From: Nitrospirales bacterium
GTDB lineage: Bacteria; Nitrospirota; Nitrospiria; Nitrospirales; UBA8639
DNA length: 64,000 nt
Direction of reading: 5' to 3'
Assembly: GCA_031315915.1 (NCBI GenBank)
Contig: JALDRK010000012.1
Coordinates: 1 to 64,000, forward strand
Part shown: positions 19,381 through 26,749 of the stretch, one piece after another
How the letters are laid out: each line of letters opens with the position of its first letter
Position numbering within the stretch: the first letter of the stretch is position 1
Translations under genes and position numbers: made by a program
The notes under the pieces: generated by a model
Databases searched by the model: none
Seen by the model: the letters and a program-made list of their open reading frames with translations, nothing else
What the model was told of the DNA's origin: nothing

Positions 19381-21105
19381 TCATGGAAGACGCGAGCCCA
19401 ACCCCAGTTGATCGATTGGTTTTACCAAGGTACATTGAATACGAAAATCGGCAGATTTGAGAATCTCCGGAATATTTTTCTCGGATTCACACCAGGGACA
19501 GGCATATAAAAGTTGAGTAGCCAATGTTTCCAGACCACTGACAAAAACAGGATCCGAAGCGGCATATTGGCGATCAAGATGCGTAATGACGCCATCCTCG
19601 ACATGAAGACGAAGGTGTGCCCGTTGTTTATTATGCGGCAAATACCCCGTGAAAGGTAATGTTTCCGCAAGTGACGGCACCCAACGATCCTGAATCCATT
19701 TCTGCAAGTGACGGATCAGCGTTTCTTCGGTTTCACTCTGTTCGTCGGGAATCTTTCCCAATTGTTGGAAGTCAACCCATTCCACTACAACATCGGCTTC
19801 TTCTTGGTTCACCTCAAGAAAAACCGTATCAAACGTCACGACCATCTCATCTCGCTCTAACCAACTGATCGGAAATTCCGCAATACCTGCCATGAAAGGA
19901 TTCGGCCAGAACGGCATCTTCATGTGCACCCCATCCGTAAATGACATCACTCGATCGGTTCGCCATTCCCACCGACTGAAGACCGCAACAATTTCATCCT
20001 GCTCAGATCGGGCTCTGACAAACATACGCCGAGGAATTGCCAGATGTCGAATAACGTTTCGTTGCTCTGACAAACTAATGTCTAAACTTTTTCGGAAAGA
20101 GCTCTCTGCTTCAAAAATTCGCAAAGTTACATCTGAAGAAATTTCATGACTCATAACATCACGCATCCGATTTTCCTCGGCATACACTCCTAATGGAATA
20201 AAAAGAAAAGGAACGTTATTCCCTCCATTCTCTCGAATTGGCCTTACTCCATGAAAAGGGCGACCTAGTTCAACAGTGAATCCTTGATCGAAAATTTTTT
20301 TGACGGCTTCTACAATTTTATTACGCGATTGTGATTGACTTTCTCTCAGAAGCGACAGGTCTTCTTGAAAGACCAATTGACTCGGCAATTCCCTTGCTGG
20401 CAGAGCTGCTTCTGACTTCTTCAGAGAATTCTCGAATCTATTTGGATTATCGACGTGTAAATTCTCACCACCCAGGTAAGCATCCAGGACTGAACTTTCA
20501 CGAGGCAGTCGCTCCAAAAGTAGACGAACCAATGACTGTTCAAGAAGGTGGAGGTCAGCCAAACGACCTTGGGCTCGAACCGTATCCCAAACCACACCGG
20601 TCTCCACATCGATGATTTGTAAATCAACCGTAATTTGCCCCTCTGTCTCTAAAAACCCACCTTGAACCATGAGGCGTGCCCCTTGAAGTCGTCCCACGCG
20701 GATCAATTCTTCCGAATCAGAATGCCGTTTCTGTATCCATTGCTCACGCAATACTGATCCCATACTCCCACGGGATACAATCGTCAGATGGGACCAATGA
20801 GAAAGATCACTAATTAATAATTCTGTTAAGGTCGGACCCACCCAGGCGACACTGGTGGGGGAGCCATAATTTTTCAAGGGATAGACAGCTAAAGGAATTG
20901 AGACAGAGGGATTGTTGGATGATACGGAATCAATGCTGGGAAAGCTTCCGGTGTCAGATTCTGAAGAGGAATCATAACTTGTTTGGCAGGCCAATAATCC
21001 CACCCCTAATATGAGAGATAGGGCATAACTGACTTTTCGAATTACTTGTCGAATTGTTGAAGAGTAGAGAGTATTTCGACAGAGCTGTTTATGGCAGCAA
21101 GACAT
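19381..21105 (-). CDS. CsgG/FlgO-like lipoprotein
   Basis: Predicted outer-membrane lipoprotein. A signal segment (YALSLILGVGLLAC) ends in a convincing lipobox cysteine. Residues from about 75 to 200 (LAVYPLKNYGSPTSVAWVGP, LTIVSRGSMGSVLREQ, GARLMVQGGFLETEG, LQIIDVETG) have the pattern of CsgG/FlgO-like domains, which help outer-membrane assemblies form. The long C-terminal part (about 370 residues) I do not recognise. The ORF opens with GTG 21153, but ATG 21105 has GGGAG just upstream. It follows the PilZ gene in the same direction, so a surface or flagellar role is likely. Confidence 0.7.
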   Translation of the reverse strand: MSCCHKQLCRNTLYSSTIRQVIRKVSYALSLILGVGLLACQTSYDSSSESDTGSFPSIDSVSSNNPSVSIPLAVYPLKNYGSPTSVAWVGPTLTELLISDLSHWSHLTIVSRGSMGSVLREQWIQKRHSDSEELIRVGRLQGARLMVQGGFLETEGQITVDLQIIDVETGVVWDTVRAQGRLADLHLLEQSLVRLLLERLPRESSVLDAYLGGENLHVDNPNRFENSLKKSEAALPARELPSQLVFQEDLSLLRESQSQSRNKIVEAVKKIFDQGFTVELGRPFHGVRPIRENGGNNVPFLFIPLGVYAEENRMRDVMSHEISSDVTLRIFEAESSFRKSLDISLSEQRNVIRHLAIPRRMFVRARSEQDEIVAVFSRWEWRTDRVMSFTDGVHMKMPFWPNPFMAGIAEFPISWLERDEMVVTFDTVFLEVNQEEADVVVEWVDFQQLGKIPDEQSETEETLIRHLQKWIQDRWVPSLAETLPFTGYLPHNKQRAHLRLHVEDGVITHLDRQYAASDPVFVSGLETLATQLLYACPWCESEKNIPEILKSADFRIQCTLVKPIDQLGLGSRLP

Positions 21106-21160
21106 CTCTCTCCCTGATTGCCAGGCGAGAACAGCCGGAGTGAACCATTTCACAATGGCC

Positions 21161-21814
21161 TTACAGAACAGACGACGGTGAGGAACTTTGAAGTCGATGG
21201 CGTTGAATGGTGGCCTGTGTCCTCAAGACATGACGGATGATGGCTTCCCTGTCATCCTGAGCAATTTGAACAAACTCCGCGGCCACGGCAAATCCCGGAC
21301 CTCCTTCTTTTTCAATAGGCTCGACACGGAGCACTTTGCCTATGGCTTGAATCGGAATAAAAGGCCGTAAAACCAATCGAAGAATCAGATGTGATCCAAT
21401 AGGAAAACTTTGTTCAGAAAAAAAGCCTAATCCTGATCCACTCAAATTGACTTTTCTAAACTCCGGAAGCGCCTCCTTATATTTTTTCTCTTTTCCCAAA
21501 GTGCGTAAAACCGATGTCAACATCCAATCAATTCTAGTCACCATTTGCATAAGTAAAGGATCCCGAATTGTCAGATCATTTTCTTCAACCATCGCATGAA
21601 CAAGGTCGGGAGATACAGCTAGCTCTTCCCATTGCCACTGACTAAATTCAGCCCCAGCCAAGTCTACCGATTCATAGGAAAAAGCCAGGGGAACCTCAAC
21701 CCATAAACACACGGGTACTTCCACTCGACAATCCTGTCGTCTATCCTCTGACCCAAGGCTCTTCATAGTTTCTGTACCTTCTAACGAGCTCTCCTGGGAT
21801 GGTTCTTCTCGCAT
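21161..21814 (-). CDS. PilZ domain protein (putative c-di-GMP receptor)
   Basis: 217 residues. An N-terminal arginine cluster (EDRRQDCRVEVPV) and the NLSGSGLGFFSE motif about 100 residues later match the two c-di-GMP contact motifs of PilZ domains (RxxxR and D/NxSxxG). The C-terminal half has the PilZ beta-barrel pattern with GSHLILRLVL and PGFAVAAEFV. The spacing between the two motifs is longer than in a minimal PilZ domain, with an inserted helical segment. Start ATG 21814, 4 nt after the stop of the DHp-like gene, so they are probably translationally coupled. A REC-GGDEF protein in this window (56.0-57.0 kb) is a possible signal source. Confidence 0.8.
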   Translation of the reverse strand: MREEPSQESSLEGTETMKSLGSEDRRQDCRVEVPVCLWVEVPLAFSYESVDLAGAEFSQWQWEELAVSPDLVHAMVEENDLTIRDPLLMQMVTRIDWMLTSVLRTLGKEKKYKEALPEFRKVNLSGSGLGFFSEQSFPIGSHLILRLVLRPFIPIQAIGKVLRVEPIEKEGGPGFAVAAEFVQIAQDDREAIIRHVLRTQATIQRHRLQSSSPSSVL

Positions 21815-21818
21815 ATTG

Positions 21819-22058
21819 TTAGACTGTCGACTCTATTTTCTGTTTTTTCAATTCTTGGATGATATCTCGGGCATCGCCTGCCGCTCCATAAATTTTTTCT
21901 AATTGTTGTTTGACTCTCTCATCCTGACACTGCCGAAGAGCCAATTCCGAAAAGACAACTATCGGAAGTAATTTGTTCGCAAGAGAATGCAGCAATTGAG
22001 CTTGAGTAGGGGAAACAGCATCACTGGAAGGATTAGAACTGGAGTCCTTCATTATCAC
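21819..22058 (-). CDS. stand-alone histidine-kinase DHp-like domain protein
   Basis: 79 residues. The segment HSLANKLLPIVVFSELAL aligns without gaps to the H-box of Nitrospira-type hybrid kinases (compare [10 protein letters not shown] of the kinase at 54.8 kb) with the phosphoacceptor-position His at residue 24. It continues in a second helix (QQLEKIYGAAGDARDIIQEL) as in dimerisation/phosphotransfer domains. No ATPase domain follows. It could be a phosphotransfer or a dominant dimerisation module. Starts are GTG 22058 or ATG 22052; neither has a good Shine-Dalgarno. It heads the DHp-PilZ-lipoprotein unit. Confidence 0.65.
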   Translation of the reverse strand: MIMKDSSSNPSSDAVSPTQAQLLHSLANKLLPIVVFSELALRQCQDERVKQQLEKIYGAAGDARDIIQELKKQKIESTV

Positions 22059-22103
22059 AAGAATCGTCTCAAAAAATGAAAGATCAAAGGTTTACTTGGA
22101 TTT

Positions 22104-22120
22104 CCGTGAATCCATCACGG
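22104..22120. other. inverted repeat in the fliT/DHp intergenic region
   Basis: CCGTGA, a 5-base loop and TCACGG form a perfect 6-bp hairpin in the 289-base gap 22059-22347. No U-run follows on the minus strand, so it is not a clear terminator; an operator is possible. I saw no gene or tRNA in the gap. A TATAAT-like box near its upstream edge lacks a good -35. Confidence 0.3.
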
Positions 22121-22347
22121 GTTATATCGTGAATATATCCGAGCAATACCCATACCAAAACACTTGTCTCAATGTGTGAGCAAAACTCCCAAAAAGCTCC
22201 AAACAGAAAGAGAACCCATCTGTAAGTGAAGTGATATTTGACTTCCTCAGCCAAATTCTTGACAAGACATGAGGCAGGAATTGGGTTATCTCAAGATTTG
22301 TCTCGAAAACTATTATAGCGAAACTTCAGTGAAGAATTGGAAGCACA

Positions 22348-22677
22348 CTATATCGTTTGTAAATATCGAGAACACCCACTTGAAGAGGGATTCCCATACT
22401 GCCGTTTGATGCCGGCCAATTTTCGCTTCTGATCTTGAATCGCCAGAATCTGTTGTTGAAGAGCGACATGAATTTCCTTGACACGCCCAATTATCCATTG
22501 GTCCCATTCAAGAAGTTTTTTCGCACCGGCCGGGGAGACTTGGCCCAATAAACCATCCTGGCTTCGTTCGGCATAGTAGGCAATCACTTCATCCCATCGG
22601 CCTTTTTTTGCCGACTCACGTGCAGCCTGAGTCAGTTGCTCCAGTCGTCGGTCCACTTCCGACCTATCGCCAGCCAT
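22348..22677 (-). CDS. fliT: FliT-like flagellar export chaperone
   Basis: A 109-residue helical protein directly downstream of fliS with a 2-nt gap. Position, length and the helical pattern (LEQLTQAARESAKKGRWDEVI and later LLEWDQWIIGRVKEIHVALQQQ) fit FliT-type chaperones, which bind FliD before export. Sequence similarity to enterobacterial FliT is weak by eye, so the call rests mostly on context. Last gene of the fliD-fliS-fliT unit. Confidence 0.6.
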   Translation of the reverse strand: MAGDRSEVDRRLEQLTQAARESAKKGRWDEVIAYYAERSQDGLLGQVSPAGAKKLLEWDQWIIGRVKEIHVALQQQILAIQDQKRKLAGIKRQYGNPSSSGCSRYLQTI

Positions 22678-22679
22678 TT

Positions 22680-23072
22680 CTACATCCCAACCGCTTGAGG
22701 CTTCTGAACCTGGATAGCCAATTCCTGCCAGGCTTCACGAATCATACCTAAACAGCGGATCGGCGCATCCAGGCGTTCCGCCTGATTCAGTAAGTTAGCC
22801 TGGGTCAATTCGTGAATCACAAACTCATAAACTCGACGAAGATCCTTGGCCACTACTCCTCCCTGTTCCATGTTTAAGGTTACCGATAATTCACTCACGA
22901 CTCGAAGAGCCCGACCCAGAAACCTCGCTTTATCCTCCCGATGGTTATTCCGCATACCCTCTTGGGCAAGCTTCATGGCCTGAATAGTACCGTCATACAG
23001 CAGTACGATCACTTGAACCGGTGAGGCGGTTTGAACTTGTGTGGTGGCATAAGCTCTGGCTCCTAGGCTCAT
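22680..23072 (-). CDS. fliS: flagellar export chaperone FliS
   Basis: Binds the C-terminus of flagellin to prevent premature polymerisation. The N-terminus AYATTQVQTASPVQVIVLLYDGTIQAMKLA is the family signature, and the helical body (SELSVTLNMEQGGVVAKDLRRVYEFV) is complete in 130 residues. It starts 22 nt after fliD. Confidence 0.95.
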   Translation of the reverse strand: MSLGARAYATTQVQTASPVQVIVLLYDGTIQAMKLAQEGMRNNHREDKARFLGRALRVVSELSVTLNMEQGGVVAKDLRRVYEFVIHELTQANLLNQAERLDAPIRCLGMIREAWQELAIQVQKPQAVGM

Positions 23073-23094
23073 CTGTTCATCCTTTAATTAAAAG

Positions 23095-24504
23095 TTATTG
23101 ACCTAAGCGAGACTGGAGTTGATCTTGTTGAGCTTGTAAACTCGCTAACAGCCCATCAAGATTGGCAAATTTTATGCGCAGGAGTTCCTCAAAACGGACC
23201 ATTTGAGTTTCCTTTCGATCAATCTGAGCCGTAAAATCGGCAACGGTGTTCGTCAGTCCCTGTTGTCGAAGATGTAACGCTCCGTATTCAACATCATTGA
23301 GATCATCTACAGCGTCGATCAGTAATTCAGCAAGCCCGTTGGTCCCAGTCGTCGGATTGGCAATAAATAAATCTCGCACAGCTGAATAATTTTGATTTAG
23401 CGCCGTATCCAAGGTTGCGGTATTCAGCTTGATGGTTCCATCGGCGGGTTGGGTTTCAAAACCGATCTGGGAAGCAGTCGTAAACGTTGTCAATCCGCTT
23501 ATTTCAGAAAAGACCGCCTCTCGGAGACGGCTTAGTACGGATCGAGGCAAGGTTTCGCCCACAAAAAGTCCACGCTCTTTTGTCTCAACATTATAATTCG
23601 TACGTTCATTAATAAAAGACACCACATCATTATACGCTGTCACAAAATTGGAAATAGCGTCCTTCACCGCTTCATTATCCTGGGAAACGGTGATATTTAC
23701 CGGATTAGCCGTATCAGCGGCTTGAAGATTCAGATTCACCCCAGGAATGACATCAGTCAAGGTATTACTTGACCGATTAATGGTTACTGCCTGGGTACCC
23801 GCTCCCACATCCGTGACTCCTAATTCAACCTCGGAATCCAACGCCGCTTGAAAGATATCCACGCCGGAGCCAACAGTATTCAAATCGGTATTATCCGATG
23901 TAATGGTAATCGCATGATCCTGTCCCGTATCGTTAGAAGATAAAACTAACCGATACTGCGGGGCGACCTCGGTACCCGTGTTTAGCAGGGAAGCACTCAC
24001 ACCAGCACCAAGGTCGTTAATGGCATCTTTTAAGTCTTCTAATGTCGCCGAAGCCTCTAAATTCACGGTCTGCACCGCCCCGCTTCCCACCTGAAAAGAA
24101 AATGTACCTGCTCCCCCACTGACAATGTCGGTGTCAATTGAGGAGACGGCAGTCCCAGATTGCGAGGCTATTTGGTTGGCGGAAGCCAACTGGTTAACCC
24201 TGACTGTATAACTGCCTTGTGCGGCACCGGAAGAAACGGTGGCTACTAAGGGAGTTTTCGTACTGCCTGAAGTCACACTTATCTGAGACTTATCAAAGCT
24301 CAGTTTGGTTCGCAGGGAACTAGCAGCTGATTGCAGACTATTCAGACGCCCACCAAGCAATCCAAAATCTGTTAGTTTGGATTGGGCAGACAGTTTCCGT
24401 TGAGTCAAGCGGTCGATAGGCTGTCGTTGAACTTGCACTAACAGGTCAACTACCTGCCCAAAGTCCACCCCGTTACCAAGTCCGCCAAAACTAATATTTG
24501 CCAT
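23095..24504 (-). CDS. fliD: flagellar hook-associated protein 2 (filament cap) FliD
   Basis: Caps the growing flagellar filament. The N-terminus (FGGLGNGVDFGQVVDLLVQVQRQPIDRL) matches FliD_N, and the C-terminal coiled coil (TAQIDRKETQMVRFEELLRIKFANLDGLL) matches FliD_C. The central part is Thr/Asn/Asp-rich as usual for surface-exposed domains. Length 469. Followed closely by fliS. The 156-base gap to flaG upstream shows no clear sigma28 promoter. Confidence 0.95.
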   Translation of the reverse strand: MANISFGGLGNGVDFGQVVDLLVQVQRQPIDRLTQRKLSAQSKLTDFGLLGGRLNSLQSAASSLRTKLSFDKSQISVTSGSTKTPLVATVSSGAAQGSYTVRVNQLASANQIASQSGTAVSSIDTDIVSGGAGTFSFQVGSGAVQTVNLEASATLEDLKDAINDLGAGVSASLLNTGTEVAPQYRLVLSSNDTGQDHAITITSDNTDLNTVGSGVDIFQAALDSEVELGVTDVGAGTQAVTINRSSNTLTDVIPGVNLNLQAADTANPVNITVSQDNEAVKDAISNFVTAYNDVVSFINERTNYNVETKERGLFVGETLPRSVLSRLREAVFSEISGLTTFTTASQIGFETQPADGTIKLNTATLDTALNQNYSAVRDLFIANPTTGTNGLAELLIDAVDDLNDVEYGALHLRQQGLTNTVADFTAQIDRKETQMVRFEELLRIKFANLDGLLASLQAQQDQLQSRLGQ

Positions 24505-24660
24505 TATCCAGATCGCCTAAGTGAATAACCGTGCCTCAACCATTATTCTCTTTCTAGCGACTCTTCTCTTCAGTTGTTATTACGATTACCAACAAAAATA
24601 GAGATTATCAGGCCCAAGGGAATGGCCCGTAAGGTTCTTCCTCAACAGAAATTCGGAAAC

Positions 24661-25077
24661 CTAAGCTTCCTCTTCAACAAATAATCCTGAATGTTCACTG
24701 AGAAAGCGTTTCAACTCAAGGAGATCTTCTGGAGGAAATTGTTTTTTAAGATCCCCAGTCTCTTTATCCAGCACACGAACGATAACGGTGTTAAGATCTG
24801 TATCCAAAGACAATTCTACCCGAGGATCAATCTTCTTTAAGGATTCCCGGACTTGCTCAAGTAACTGATTAATTTTCTGGGGATCCTCTAGCGAAAGTTG
24901 AGACGAGATCTGAGCAGTTCTCCCCTGCCCCCCTCCCTCCAATACCGACACTTTAAGCCGAGAGGATGGAAACGGGGGTGGGGGTGCTCCAAGACCAGTA
25001 CGCGGCTCGTGCTCCGAAACCGTCACGTTCGTAACCAGAAAATTATTAGGTATCGATTGAATCATGATGATAGACAC
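24661..25077 (-). CDS. flaG: FlaG family protein
   Basis: FlaG proteins influence filament length and usually lie between fliC and fliD, as here. The C-terminal half (INQLLEQVRESLKKIDPRVELSLDTDLNTVIVRVLDKETGDLKKQFPPEDLLEL) is the conserved FlaG domain with the typical I-x-Q-x-P/FPPED ending; the N-terminal half is a Pro/Ser-rich linker. 138 residues, 65 nt after fliC, separated from it by a strong inverted repeat. Confidence 0.88.
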   Translation of the reverse strand: MSIIMIQSIPNNFLVTNVTVSEHEPRTGLGAPPPPFPSSRLKVSVLEGGGQGRTAQISSQLSLEDPQKINQLLEQVRESLKKIDPRVELSLDTDLNTVIVRVLDKETGDLKKQFPPEDLLELKRFLSEHSGLFVEEEA

Positions 25078-25089
25078 CTCATTTCTTCA

Positions 25090-25128
25090 GGAAGGAGAGG
25101 GAGAGAAAATGCTCTGACCTCTCCTTCC
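25090..25128 (-). promoter_or_regulatory. 11-bp inverted repeat between fliC and flaG
   Basis: GGAAGGAGAGG (minus strand) pairs perfectly with CCTCTCCTTCC across a 17-nt loop, directly after the fliC stop. No U-tract follows, so rather than a classic terminator it may be an attenuator or mRNA-stabilising 3' structure that lets fliC transcript accumulate above flaG-fliD. The GGA motifs in the stem could also be seen by CsrA if unfolded. Confidence 0.6.
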
Positions 25129-25142
25129 ATCAGATTTCATGC

Positions 25143-25970
25143 CTACTGCAACAAGGAAAGAGCTTGCTGCGGCAAGGTATTGGCCTGAGCCAAAATTGAC
25201 GTACCGGCACTTACCAAGATCTGATTCCGCACAAACTTTGCCGTTTCAAAGGCAATGTCAGCATCACGAATCCGCGATTCTGCCGCCGTCACGTTTTCAC
25301 CAGCCACTTGAAGATTTTGTACCGCAGCATCCAAGCGGTTTTGTAGCGACCCGATATTGGCTCGTGCGCTCGCCACAGCGCTGATGGCGTTATCAATGTT
25401 GGATAAAGCGCTGACGGCATTCGCCGAAGTTGATACATTGACACTACTGAGAGTCAAACGAGTGGTATCCAAATCATTTAACGAAAGGGTGAGGGTATCG
25501 TTGGCGGAACTCCGGAATCCGATTTGGATGGATAATGAATCGTTGCCCGTGCCACTGAGTAATTTTACATTATTAAATTCTGTCACGGCAGAAATCCGAT
25601 CGATCTCTGAACGAAGAGCTACAAACTCCTGATCCAAATATGATCGTTCGTTTGAACCAAGAATACCGCTTGCCGATTGTTCTGCCAGTTCCCGCATCCG
25701 AGCAAGCTGATTACCAATACCCTCGGCGCCGCCGTCAGCGATTTGCAACAAACTAATGCCATCGTTAGCATTTCGGACAGCCTGGTTAATACTCCGGATT
25801 TGAGCACGCAAGGTTTCGGAAATCCCCAGACCTGCAGCATCGTCAGCCGCTCGAGTAATCCGCAACCCTGAGGATAGACGGGCAACGGATCCTTCTAACT
25901 GAGACGTGGATACGCTTAAGTTCCGCTGTGCATTGATGGAAGCAATGTTGTTGTTAACGATAAGTGCCAT
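25143..25970 (-). CDS. fliC: flagellin
   Basis: Filament subunit exported by the flagellar type III system. N-terminal D0/D1 (ALIVNNNIASINAQRNLSVS, LSSGLRITRAADDAAGLGISE) and C-terminal D1/D0 (RIRDADIAFETAKFVRNQIL, ILAQANTLPQQALSLLQ) are complete; the central variable part is short, giving 275 residues. ATG 25970 has AAGGAGG five bases upstream. The Ser/Thr/Asn-rich centre gives many possible O-glycosylation sites, consistent with the upstream glycan island. The leader carries a sigma28 promoter and CsrA-type GGA sites. Confidence 0.97.
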   Translation of the reverse strand: MALIVNNNIASINAQRNLSVSTSQLEGSVARLSSGLRITRAADDAAGLGISETLRAQIRSINQAVRNANDGISLLQIADGGAEGIGNQLARMRELAEQSASGILGSNERSYLDQEFVALRSEIDRISAVTEFNNVKLLSGTGNDSLSIQIGFRSSANDTLTLSLNDLDTTRLTLSSVNVSTSANAVSALSNIDNAISAVASARANIGSLQNRLDAAVQNLQVAGENVTAAESRIRDADIAFETAKFVRNQILVSAGTSILAQANTLPQQALSLLQ

Positions 25971-25975
25971 GATTT

Positions 25976-26015
25976 CCTCCTTGATGGCATCAACTTAAAG
26001 GGTCCGTCCTTTAAG
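25976..26015 (-). promoter_or_regulatory. fliC leader with putative CsrA-binding hairpin and GGA Shine-Dalgarno
   Basis: On the minus strand CTTAAAGG (26015-26008) pairs perfectly with CCTTTAAG (26001-25994) and presents the hexaloop ACGGAC, an A-N-GGA motif exactly where CsrA sites sit. Eleven bases later the Shine-Dalgarno AAGGAGG (25982-25976) gives a second A-N-GGA. This two-site layout parallels the Bacillus hag leader repressed by CsrA and released by FliW; both genes are in this window. Binding itself is inferred. Confidence 0.6.
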
Positions 26016-26086
26016 GATTGTTGGTTGTGTGTAGCCGATGAGGCCTCCCAATGTTATTGAGATACAGGACTTTCTTCTGTTCCCAT

Positions 26087-26113
26087 TTATCGACCAACAA
26101 CAAAGAAACTTGA
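26087..26113 (-). promoter_or_regulatory. sigma28 (FliA) promoter of fliC
   Basis: Minus-strand TCAAGTTT (26113-26106), an 11-base spacer and GTCGATAA (26094-26087) match the sigma28 consensus TAAAGTTT-N11-GCCGATAA at 14 of 16 positions. Transcription would start near 26080, leaving a leader of about 110 nt before the fliC ATG. It separates fliC transcription from the glycan island upstream. Confidence 0.85.
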
Positions 26114-26197
26114 GCCAGAAAGTCGTTTAATTATATCAACCTTCTCAATCAAAACTTTTCCTGGAGACAACCTCTAATAATGGGTAGGAACATAATA

Positions 26198-26749
26198 TTA
26201 TGAATGAGAATCTAAAACTTCCGCTTGAGTTAGCAGAGGAATAATTTCATACTCGAGAATGTCCGCCACGCGCACCGGATCCTGAATTTTCCTGGCATTC
26301 ATTAACTCCTCAACCCACCCATTGAGGCTCGAAGCGTATCCGCCAGACATCCCTAGGCTGGCATGGATATGACCCCATTCCAAATAATCGGCCATCTGCC
26401 CAAACCAACGATCAAGAGAAGGAATAGACGGACGCCCCATGCGGAATCCCTCCACTATTTCTTGAGCCTCTTCATTAATTTGTCGAACAAATTTTTTGGC
26501 TGTGTCTTCGGATTGCTGCATCAAAGTATCCATTCGCTCACTCAAAGCTTGTATCGGATCAAACAACCTAGCCGGCTGAGACAGAGTCAGTGGAACCAAT
26601 TCCCGATCGGTCATGATCCGATTGGCCACAGTTAACTTGGTGACCAAACATCCTTTGGCCTGAGCACGATCACTTAAATCGGCTAAGACCTCTTCCAACC
26701 TCGCGGTATCTTCCATTTCCCACACGTCATGATCTAGCTGTACTCGCAT
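26198..26749 (-). CDS. hypothetical protein next to flagellin
   Basis: 183 residues, no family recognised. It looks largely helical with a coiled-coil-like centre (ALSERMDTLMQQSEDTAKKFVRQ) and acidic N-terminus. ATG 26749 overlaps the end of the upstream GT9 gene by 23 nt, so the two are coupled. As the last gene of the glycan island before the fliC promoter it may assist flagellin modification or export; this is context only. Confidence 0.6.
   Translation of the reverse strand: MRVQLDHDVWEMEDTARLEEVLADLSDRAQAKGCLVTKLTVANRIMTDRELVPLTLSQPARLFDPIQALSERMDTLMQQSEDTAKKFVRQINEEAQEIVEGFRMGRPSIPSLDRWFGQMADYLEWGHIHASLGMSGGYASSLNGWVEELMNARKIQDPVRVADILEYEIIPLLTQAEVLDSHS

Noticed and set aside
22059-22347. 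tRNA or small RNA gene in the fliT/DHp gap
   Set aside because: No cloverleaf, anticodon arm or CCA-like end could be drawn; only one 6-bp hairpin.
24505-24660. Sigma28 promoter ahead of fliD
   Set aside because: A GCCTGATAA-like box exists but no TAAA-type -35 at the right distance.
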